From Candidatus Binataceae bacterium (GTDB lineage Bacteria; Desulfobacterota; Binatia; Binatales; Binataceae): DNA of 6,260 nt. Of the stretch, positions 1 through 4,967 are shown in pieces. Within the stretch, counting starts at the first letter, position 1. Each line of letters starts with the position of its first letter. The notes below the pieces were generated by a model that was not told where the DNA came from, made no database searches, and saw nothing but the letters and a program-made list of their open reading frames with translations. Position numbers and translations under genes: made by a program. The DNA is taken from contig JASHZA010000015.1 in NCBI GenBank assembly GCA_030042765.1, positions 1-6,260 of the forward strand. The letters are read 5' to 3'.

Positions 1-380
1 AGCAGCTGGATGTGCATTTCATTGAGGCCGATGTCGAGGCGCTGGACCTGCCTGGCCAGAGCCTCGACCTAATCATCGAACGCCACGTGCTGTGGACGCT
101 GCCCCATCCGAATATAGCGCTCGACGCCTGGCACCGTCTGCTTCGGCCCGACGGCAGGATGGTATTGATCGAAGGTCATTGGGGCGCGATGGAGCGCCGC
201 GACGAATATGCAGAGATTCACGACCGGCTGCCCCTGTTCGGCGGGCGGCCGCATGAGGAGATCGCAGCGCTGGTTAGCGCGCGGGGCTACTCATCGGTGA
301 CAGTCGAACCATTGATGGATCCGGAGCTGTGGACTGAGCCGCCGGCTCATCCGCGATATTTGGTGATCGCGAAGGCGTGA
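1..380 (+). CDS. Class I SAM-dependent methyltransferase, C-terminal part (5' end outside the window)
   Basis: About 125 residues are visible, the first complete codon being at position 3; a GTG at 12 lies inside the conserved fold and is not a credible start. The visible part matches the second half of the class I (Methyltransf_11-type) Rossmann fold. It begins with the acidic strand and loop that bind SAM adenosine (FIEADVEALDLP), then the central strand SLDLIIERHVLWTLPHP, then the typical WHRLLRPDGRMVLIEG segment, and ends in a beta strand, HPRYLVIAKA. The glycine-rich SAM motif I must lie upstream of the window. The tryptophan in VLWTLPHP is common in small-molecule methyltransferases of this group, but the substrate cannot be told. 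The gene ends with TGA and converges on mrp, 123 nt away. Confidence 0.85.
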   Translation, partial: QLDVHFIEADVEALDLPGQSLDLIIERHVLWTLPHPNIALDAWHRLLRPDGRMVLIEGHWGAMERRDEYAEIHDRLPLFGGRPHEEIAALVSARGYSSVTVEPLMDPELWTEPPAHPRYLVIAKA

Positions 381-456
381 GGCGGAAACAGTCTGAGTGT
401 GCGCCGCAGATTCGATAACGCAATCGAACAGTGTGGCCACAGCTCCCTCCCTGTAT

Positions 457-486
457 CCCTCCCCCTGAACTGGACAAGGGGACGGG
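457..486. terminator. Possible weak hairpin between convergent genes
   Basis: The spacer between the convergent methyltransferase and mrp genes holds CCCCT (462-466) and AGGGG (477-481) with a 10-nt loop. The stem continues, after a 2x2 internal loop, with CCC (457-459) pairing GGG (484-486). The position suits a bidirectional terminator, but no T-tract follows on either strand, so this is tentative. Confidence 0.25.
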
Positions 487-503
487 CAGAAAGAGCATGG
501 GCC

Positions 504-1556
504 CTAGTCGGACGGCATCGCGGAGACGACCTTGCGGGCAAGGTCGAAGAAAGCGCGGCTGGCCGGATGGTCGGGGAGCGCAAGCGTGATCGGTATGCCG
601 CGATCCCCGCTTTCGCAGATTTCGCTGAAGATCGGAACGCGCGCCAAGAGTTCCATCCCCTCCTGCTGGGCCATCCGTTCGCCGCCGCCCTCACCGAATA
701 TTTCGTCGGGCTCGCCGCAGTCGGGGCAGACGAAACCGCTCATGTTCTCGACCACGCCGAGCAGCGGGCAATGCACCTGACGGAACATCCGGACCGCGCG
801 CAGGGCGTCGGCGACGGCGACATCCTGGGGCGAAGTGACGATGACAACGCCATCGAGCGCGACCTGCTGCGCGAGCGTGAGCTGGGCGTCACCGGTGCCG
901 GGCGGGAGGTCGACGACAAGGAAGTCCTGCGTGCCCCAGAGCGTGTCCTTGAGGAATTGGCGCACAGCGCCCATCACCATCGGGCCGCGCCAGATGACGG
1001 GCGACTTGTCGTTCAGAAAGAAGCCGATCGAGATGAGTTTCACACCGTATTTTTCGATCGGATAAAAGTTCTGGCCGCCGGCGGCGCGCGGGCGCTCATC
1101 ACCAGTAGCGAACATCATCGGCACCGAGGGTCCATAGATATCCGCGTCGAGAAGGCCCACTTTGTGGCCGAGGCGGGCGAGCGCGACCGCGAGATTCGCC
1201 GCGACGGTGGACTTGCCGACGCCGCCCTTGCCGCTGGCGACAGCGACGAGCCAGCGGGTGCCTTCGAGCCGGACGCGGCCGGTCCTTTCTCCCAGTTCGG
1301 GTTCGAGCTTGCGAACCTTGAACTCGACTTTGGGGATCCCGAGTTCGTGGCCGAGCAGTTGGTGAATGCGGCTGCCGATTTCGCGGAGGATCTCCTCGCG
1401 GCTGCTGGCCTGGCGCAGCGTGATCGCGTAACCGCCATCGGCTATGGGCGCGACTTCCTCGACCACACCAAGCGCCACGATATCGGTTGCATAACCTGGG
1501 TAATTGATGCGCGCGAGCGCCGCAAAGACGTCTTCGGGAGTTAGCTTTCGTGCCAC
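504..1556 (-). CDS. mrp: Mrp/ApbC/NBP35-family Fe-S cluster carrier P-loop ATPase
   Basis: A 350-residue protein that should bind and transfer Fe-S clusters to apoproteins in the cytoplasm in an ATP-dependent way. Residues about 1-85 form a MIP18/DUF59-like domain (YPGYATDIVALGVV at 19-32). The MinD/Mrp-type ATPase follows: deviant Walker A KGGVGKST at 110-117, switch I DADIYGPS at 137-144, Walker B region FLVVDLPPGTGD at 212-223, SPQD at 242-245 and the Mrp signature NMSGF at 271-275. The cluster-binding CPDC (C277, C280) comes next. Length and motif order are normal for a full-length Mrp. The start is a GTG at 1556 with no clear Shine-Dalgarno; the frame upstream offers no ATG or GTG nearby. 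The N-terminal domain lacks the cysteine often found in DUF59 (TLRQASSREE at 46-55 sits where T-x-P-x-C-P is usual). It is the last gene of the minus-strand run, 66 nt after the NMO-like gene. Confidence 0.95.
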   Translation of the reverse strand: MARKLTPEDVFAALARINYPGYATDIVALGVVEEVAPIADGGYAITLRQASSREEILREIGSRIHQLLGHELGIPKVEFKVRKLEPELGERTGRVRLEGTRWLVAVASGKGGVGKSTVAANLAVALARLGHKVGLLDADIYGPSVPMMFATGDERPRAAGGQNFYPIEKYGVKLISIGFFLNDKSPVIWRGPMVMGAVRQFLKDTLWGTQDFLVVDLPPGTGDAQLTLAQQVALDGVVIVTSPQDVAVADALRAVRMFRQVHCPLLGVVENMSGFVCPDCGEPDEIFGEGGGERMAQQEGMELLARVPIFSEICESGDRGIPITLALPDHPASRAFFDLARKVVSAMPSD

Positions 1557-1563
1557 TGCGGGA

Positions 1564-1592
1564 ATTATTTCAAATGAAATGGGGCAGCGAAA
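1564..1592 (-). promoter_or_regulatory. Possible promoter just upstream of mrp
   Basis: On the minus strand AATAAT (1564-1569, five of six bases to the -10 consensus) lies 17 nt from TTTCGC (1587-1592, about three of six to the -35 consensus), within a locally AT-rich patch in otherwise GC-rich DNA. The -10 ends only 7 nt before the GTG start, so a transcript from here would be leaderless or nearly so. The -35 is poor, so confidence is low. Confidence 0.3.
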
Positions 1593-1622
1593 GCGCGGGT
1601 AGTCCGGGGCGCGAAGGCACAG

Positions 1623-2642
1623 TCAGCGGACGATCGCGGCGAGACGCTGGGCAATCACGTCGCGCGCTTCGGACGCGATACGCCGCACGAGCTCTCCCGC
1701 AGGGATAATTTCGCGCACGAGGCTACAGGACTGTCCGGCGTAAAGGGGCAGCCGCTCGAGGTCACCCTCAAGGAAATTCGCGGGCGGCATCACGGTGTAG
1801 TTCACCAGCGGCAGCTCCGCGTCGGGCCCACGCGACGTGGCGACGGTCTCGCCCTCGCGCGGGCGTTGGCCTGAGGCGGGCCGTCCCGCCCTCTCCCATT
1901 CTTCAACTACGGCGGTGCGAAGCACGCGATGGGGCGCGTCGGGCCATCCGATGTCGAAGAGCGTGGTGTGGATAGTCTGCGAGGCATGTGCGCGCAGGAT
2001 GCGTTCCTTGTAGAGCGGATGCGCGGCGGATTCGGCGGCGGCAAGAAAGCGCGTGCCGAAGACGGCGCCATCGGCGCCAAGCGCAAGCGCGGCGGCGAGT
2101 CCGCGGCCGTCGGCGATTCCGCCGGCTGCGATCAGCGGCATCTCGCCGATCGCGTCGCGGACCTCGGGAATCAAGGACAATGTGGTCACCGTGCCGCGCA
2201 CGTGGCCGCCGGCTTCGAAGCCCTGGGCGATAACGGCATCAGCGCCCGCCTCCTGCGCCCATCGCGCCTCCTCGGCCGAACCGCATTGCCAAATCACCTT
2301 GATTGCGGCGCGATGCAGGCGCGCGATCGAATCGCAGTGGACACGGGCGTCATCCCAGAAGAAGGTGACAGCCTGAATGGGAGTATCCGCCAGAACGTCG
2401 ACGAGGCCGGGCTGGAGAAACGGCACCAGGAGGTTGACCGCGAGCGGCTTGCGCGTGCGGCTGCGGGCGGAGGCAATCTCGTTGCGGATCCCTTCACGCC
2501 CCAGCGCGGCGAGTCCGATAGTGCCGAGACCACCCGCTTCGGATACAGCGGCTACCAGTTCAGCCATCGCGACCACCCCCATACCAGCGCAAACGATCGG
2601 GTGCTCGAGGCCGAACAGATCGCAAATGCGGGTCTTCAACAT
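1623..2642 (-). CDS. Nitronate monooxygenase / 2-nitropropane dioxygenase-like FMN enzyme
   Basis: A 339-residue TIM-barrel flavoprotein of the NMO/FabK-like superfamily; such enzymes oxidise nitronates or act as FMN-dependent reductases. Visible motifs, numbered from the ATG at 2642: HPIVCAGMG (14-22) at the first barrel strand, AGGLGTIG (36-43), the active-site segment QGFEAGGHVRG (140-150) with the conserved catalytic histidine H147, the FMN-phosphate loops AAGGIADG (172-179) and GADGAVFGTRF (189-199), and the C-terminal LYAGQS (300-305) common in this family. An in-frame GTG at 2651 would add three residues, but the Shine-Dalgarno AGGGGG (2651-2656) sits 8 nt before the ATG and would overlap that GTG. 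The usual Q-x-P-M at the first motif of class I NMOs is replaced by C-A-G-M, so true nitronate activity is not assured. It follows the PPOX gene by 24 nt, suggesting one transcript. Confidence 0.88.
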   Translation of the reverse strand: MLKTRICDLFGLEHPIVCAGMGVVAMAELVAAVSEAGGLGTIGLAALGREGIRNEIASARSRTRKPLAVNLLVPFLQPGLVDVLADTPIQAVTFFWDDARVHCDSIARLHRAAIKVIWQCGSAEEARWAQEAGADAVIAQGFEAGGHVRGTVTTLSLIPEVRDAIGEMPLIAAGGIADGRGLAAALALGADGAVFGTRFLAAAESAAHPLYKERILRAHASQTIHTTLFDIGWPDAPHRVLRTAVVEEWERAGRPASGQRPREGETVATSRGPDAELPLVNYTVMPPANFLEGDLERLPLYAGQSCSLVREIIPAGELVRRIASEARDVIAQRLAAIVR

Positions 2643-2650
2643 CGATTGCA

Positions 2651-2656
2651 CCCCCT
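2651..2656 (-). promoter_or_regulatory. Ribosome binding site of the NMO-like gene
   Basis: AGGGGG on the minus strand with an 8-nt spacer to the ATG at 2642. It decides the start: the alternative GTG at 2651 overlaps this site. Confidence 0.65.
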
Positions 2657-2666
2657 GCGCGGTGGT

Positions 2667-3083
2667 CTATCCATCCTTGCTGTAGTCCCACGAAATGACA
2701 CGGTCGGGCTTGAAGCGCACCACCACGACCGTATCGTTCTTGAAGCCGCTCACGTAGGCGCGCCCGGCCTTCTGGCCCATGTAGGCGATCGCCATCCGCT
2801 CGACCAACGCGGGCACCGCCTTCTCCTCCATCGTGGCCCGCCCTTTCAGGATAACCGCCTTGTAGGGCGGCTTGCGCACGTCGACGCAGAAGGTGACGCG
2901 CGGATCGTGGGCGAGACATCTGTATTTGAAGGCGGTGGCGTCGGTGATGAAGGAGACATGCCCCGCGCGGTACTCGTACCAGGTCGGGACCGCATGCGGC
3001 GACCCGTCGGGCGCGGTCACCGCGACGACGGCGATATTGGGCTGGGCGAGGAGTTGCGCGATCTCGCGCTTGGTCATCGGCAT
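2667..3083 (-). CDS. PPOX-class split-barrel protein (F420- or FMN-dependent oxidoreductase)
   Basis: A 138-residue protein with the layout of the small pyridoxamine-5'-phosphate-oxidase-like split barrels (Rv1155/TIGR03618-like). Seen in order: an N-terminal helix, a first strand pair IAVVAVTAPDGSPHAVPTW (17-35), strand HVSFITDATAFKYRCL (42-57) whose lysine and arginine commonly contact the cofactor phosphate, DPRVTFCVDV (60-69), AVILKGRATM (76-85) and a C-terminal WDYS (132-135). Many relatives use coenzyme F420 and others use FMN or haem; the sequence does not settle which. No F420 biosynthesis gene is in the window. The ATG at 3083 has a weak GGGG 7 nt upstream (3091-3094) and is preferred to the ATG at 3077, for which that site would be 13 nt away. 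It lies 82 nt after the crotonase gene and 24 nt before the NMO-like gene. Confidence 0.85.
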   Translation of the reverse strand: MPMTKREIAQLLAQPNIAVVAVTAPDGSPHAVPTWYEYRAGHVSFITDATAFKYRCLAHDPRVTFCVDVRKPPYKAVILKGRATMEEKAVPALVERMAIAYMGQKAGRAYVSGFKNDTVVVVRFKPDRVISWDYSKDG

Positions 3084-3102
3084 GGCGTTACCCCGAATCC
3101 TT

Positions 3103-3116
3103 ACTCTTAACTCTTA
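3103..3116. repeat. Perfect 7-bp tandem repeat upstream of the PPOX gene
   Basis: ACTCTTA occurs twice in direct tandem (3103-3109 and 3110-3116); on the minus strand this reads TAAGAGT twice. It starts 20 nt upstream of the PPOX start codon and is AT-richer than its surroundings. It could be a regulator site or simply chance. Confidence 0.5.
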
Positions 3117-3140
3117 GCGCATCTCGCGGATTCGCGTGCT

Positions 3141-3171
3141 CGCTACGCGCGGCAACCGCGCTCCGCTAGCG
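3141..3171 (-). terminator. GC-rich hairpin overlapping the crotonase stop codon
   Basis: GCGCGG (3147-3152) and CCGCGC (3156-3161) form a perfect 6-bp stem with a 3-nt loop. Flanking CGCTA (3141-3145) and TAGCG (3167-3171) can pair outside it, leaving one unpaired base on one side and five on the other. The crotonase stop codon (3166-3168) lies in the outer stem. No T-tract follows on the minus strand, so this may be a transcript-end or processing hairpin, or a REP-like element, rather than a classical intrinsic terminator. Confidence 0.4.
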
Positions 3172-3984
3172 TCCATGGAATTTGGGTTCGCGCTTATCAA
3201 GGAAGGCCTTGACGGCCTCCTTGTGGTCCTCGGTGAGACTGGTGAGCGCCTGCCCCACCGCTTCGCGGTCAAGCAAGGTGCGCAGGTCGGTATTGAGGGC
3301 GGCGTTGAGATTCCCCTTCATATAGGCATAAGCGACGCGCGGACCCGAGGCGATCCGTTTCGCGTAAATATGGACTTCGTCGGCGAGGGCAGCGGCAGGC
3401 ACGACGCGGCTGACAATCCCGAGCCTAAGGGCCTCGTCGGCGTTAATGATTTCGGCGGAAAAATAAAGCTCGCGCGCCTTGGCCGGGCCAACCAGCCGGG
3501 TAAGAAAATAGCTACCGCCGAAATCGCCGGAATAGCCAACACGGGCGAAGGCGGTGCCAAACCGAGCGGCATCGGAGGCAATACGGATATCGCAGGCGAG
3601 GCACAAGCCGAGTCCGGCGCCGGCGACGGGGCCGTTGACCGCGGCGATGGTCACCTTGGGAATTTCATGGAGCAAGACCGTCACTTCCTCGCCACGGCGG
3701 GTGCCGGCGATTCGTTGATCCAGCGATGGAGGAGCGCCAGCCTGCGCCGCGCCCTCGTTCCGATCGCGCATCCGCGTGATATCGCCGCCGGCGCAGAATC
3801 CGCGGCCAGCGCCGGTCAAGACAATGGCGCCCACCTCCCGGTCGTTCGCCGCGCGGCCCAGGTTGTCGAGCAGGCCGCTGATTATTCCGTCGCTCAGGGC
3901 GTTGAGGCGGTCGGGCCGGTTCATCGTGAGATAGAGCACGCCGTCGCGGCGTTCGACGAGCAGGTCCTTTTGTTCGGTGGACAT
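3166..3984 (-). CDS. Enoyl-CoA hydratase/isomerase (crotonase) family protein, PaaG-like active site
   Basis: A 272-residue crotonase-fold enzyme acting on acyl-CoA thioesters. Numbered from the ATG at 3984: an early strand VLYLTMNRPDRLNAL (16-30), the first oxyanion-hole loop GRGFCAGGDI (60-69), the second NGPVAGAGLGL (117-127), then CDIRIA (131-136), FGTAFARVG (142-150), SGDFGGSYFLTRLVG (152-166) and the C-terminal helices usual for the family. Both hydratase glutamates of rat mitochondrial crotonase are absent by motif alignment: their places hold G126 and F146. D154 in G-D-x-G-G matches the catalytic aspartate of PaaG-like and other enoyl-CoA isomerases. Isomerase chemistry is therefore more likely than hydration. 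The open frame runs 25 codons further upstream, but GGAGG 8 nt before the ATG at 3984 and the family's normal N-terminus set the start there. It follows the dehydrogenase gene by 37 nt, probably co-transcribed. Confidence 0.92.
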   Translation of the reverse strand: MSTEQKDLLVERRDGVLYLTMNRPDRLNALSDGIISGLLDNLGRAANDREVGAIVLTGAGRGFCAGGDITRMRDRNEGAAQAGAPPSLDQRIAGTRRGEEVTVLLHEIPKVTIAAVNGPVAGAGLGLCLACDIRIASDAARFGTAFARVGYSGDFGGSYFLTRLVGPAKARELYFSAEIINADEALRLGIVSRVVPAAALADEVHIYAKRIASGPRVAYAYMKGNLNAALNTDLRTLLDREAVGQALTSLTEDHKEAVKAFLDKREPKFHGR

Positions 3985-3992
3985 TGGGGAAG

Positions 3993-3997
3993 CCTCC
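3993..3997 (-). promoter_or_regulatory. Strong ribosome binding site of the crotonase gene
   Basis: GGAGG on the minus strand with an 8-nt spacer to the ATG at 3984. It rules against the longer frame, which would start at 4059 inside the upstream dehydrogenase gene. Confidence 0.8.
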
Positions 3998-4021
3998 GAA
4001 ATCTGATGGTTGAGAGTCGTA

Positions 4022-4888
4022 CTACTTGAGCGTCGCGACCCTGTCGAGGGCGGCGGCAACCGCCTGCGTACCGTCGAGATCGTGGCCGAGGGCGGCGGCC
4101 GAGTTGAACATCGAGGTCATCAGGGCGAGTCCGGGCAGCGCGAGGCCGTTTTGCGTGGCCGCTTCGGAAACCAGGCGCAGGTCCTTGCGAATCAGCTTGA
4201 CGAAGAAGCCCGGACGGTAATCCTGGGCTACGATTTTCGGGCCGAGATTGCTGAGCTGCCATGAACCAGCGGCGCCGGCACCGATAGCATCGAGCACGCG
4301 GGCAGGATCGAGACCACTGTTGCGCGCGAAGAGAAGCGCCTCCGCAGCGGCCTCGAGCGTAAGGGCAACCGCAATCTGATTGGCGAGCTTGGTGGTCTGG
4401 CCGGCGCCTGGCGGGCCCATATGCGTGACGCGCTTGCCGAGCACTTCGAACAGCGGACGGGCTCGCGCAAAGGCGGCCTCGGTCCCGCCCACCATAATCG
4501 TGAGGGTGCCTTCGATGGCGCCCGACTCACCGCCGGAGACCGGTGCGTCGAGGTATTCGATGCCGGTCGCGGCGAGCCGTGCCGCAATTTTGCGTTCGGC
4601 TTCGGGCGCGATGGTGCTGGTATCGATGACGAGTTGGCCGGGGGCCAGGGCCGGCTCGATCCGCGCAACAACTCCTTCGACGTCGGGCGTATCAGGCACC
4701 ATTATAAAGACGGCCTCGGCGCCGCGTGCGGTCTCCGCGATGTCGGCGGTCACCACCGCGCCGTCGGCGGCGAGCGCGCGCGCCTTGTGGGGGGTGCGAT
4801 TGTAGACGCGGACGCGATGGCCCGCGCGGAGCATCCTGCGCGCCATCGGCGCACCCATGATTCCGGTACCGATCCATGCGATTTCCAT
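4022..4888 (-). CDS. NAD(P)-dependent beta-hydroxyacid dehydrogenase (3-hydroxyisobutyrate dehydrogenase / GlxR-like)
   Basis: A 288-residue cytoplasmic oxidoreductase of the beta-hydroxyacid dehydrogenase family, which interconverts beta-hydroxyacids and semialdehydes (3-hydroxyisobutyrate, tartronate or succinic semialdehyde, glyoxylate). The N-terminal Rossmann domain opens with WIGTGIMGAPMARRML (5-20), containing G-x-G-x-x-G (7-12). Strand two ends in YNRTPHK (29-35); N-R-T here usually goes with NADP(H) rather than the acidic residue of NAD enzymes, which is inference. Other family motifs are IDTSTIAP (88-95), the substrate loop LDAPVSGG (113-120), and GAGQTTKLANQ (161-171) with the catalytic lysine K167 and N170. 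The all-alpha C-terminal domain carries FVKLIRKDLRLV (229-240). Length is typical. The ATG has AAAGGA (4898-4903) 9 nt upstream. It lies 79 nt after the channel gene and 37 nt before the crotonase gene; the pairing would suit branched-chain or acyl-CoA catabolism, but the exact substrate is not readable. Confidence 0.92.
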   Translation of the reverse strand: MEIAWIGTGIMGAPMARRMLRAGHRVRVYNRTPHKARALAADGAVVTADIAETARGAEAVFIMVPDTPDVEGVVARIEPALAPGQLVIDTSTIAPEAERKIAARLAATGIEYLDAPVSGGESGAIEGTLTIMVGGTEAAFARARPLFEVLGKRVTHMGPPGAGQTTKLANQIAVALTLEAAAEALLFARNSGLDPARVLDAIGAGAAGSWQLSNLGPKIVAQDYRPGFFVKLIRKDLRLVSEAATQNGLALPGLALMTSMFNSAAALGHDLDGTQAVAAALDRVATLK

Positions 4889-4944
4889 CTTGCACAGTCC
4901 TTTCGAATGGCGGGCAACTTTGGCGCGAGTCTATATCAACTTGC

Positions 4945-4957
4945 GGCGCGTGGCGCC
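4945..4957 (-). repeat. Short GC hairpin between the channel and dehydrogenase genes
   Basis: GGCGC (4945-4949) and GCGCC (4953-4957) form a perfect 5-bp stem with a 3-nt loop, 10 nt past the channel gene's stop codon. No T-tract follows. It might weaken read-through from the channel gene into the dehydrogenase, but in GC-rich DNA such stems arise often. Confidence 0.3.
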
Positions 4958-4967
4958 CGCGCGCATC

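Noticed and set aside
399..1544. A 381-codon plus-strand open frame antisense to mrp
   Set aside because: It fully overlaps the clear Mrp coding sequence. Its composition (runs of acidic, Arg and Ala residues, no recognisable domain) is what GC-rich antisense frames give, and no Shine-Dalgarno supports it.
1929..3110. A 393-codon plus-strand open frame antisense to the NMO-like and PPOX genes
   Set aside because: It lies opposite two well-supported genes, has low-complexity charged composition with many His and Arg residues, and has no family motif.
3125..3136. CGCG-GATT-CGCG mini hairpin
   Set aside because: A 4-bp stem in GC-rich DNA is expected by chance and adds nothing beyond the larger hairpin beside it.
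3136..4029. A 297-codon plus-strand open frame antisense to the crotonase gene
   Set aside because: It is the mirror of a gene with clear crotonase motifs; glycine- and alanine-rich shadow composition.
3985..4059. 25-residue N-terminal extension of the crotonase
   Set aside because: It would overlap the end of the dehydrogenase gene, is rich in Ser, Pro and Arg unlike the family, and the strong GGAGG site belongs to the ATG at 3984.
4925..4940. TATAGA-like -10 upstream of the dehydrogenase gene
   Set aside because: It matches only four of six bases and no acceptable -35 lies 16-18 nt away, so I did not call a promoter.
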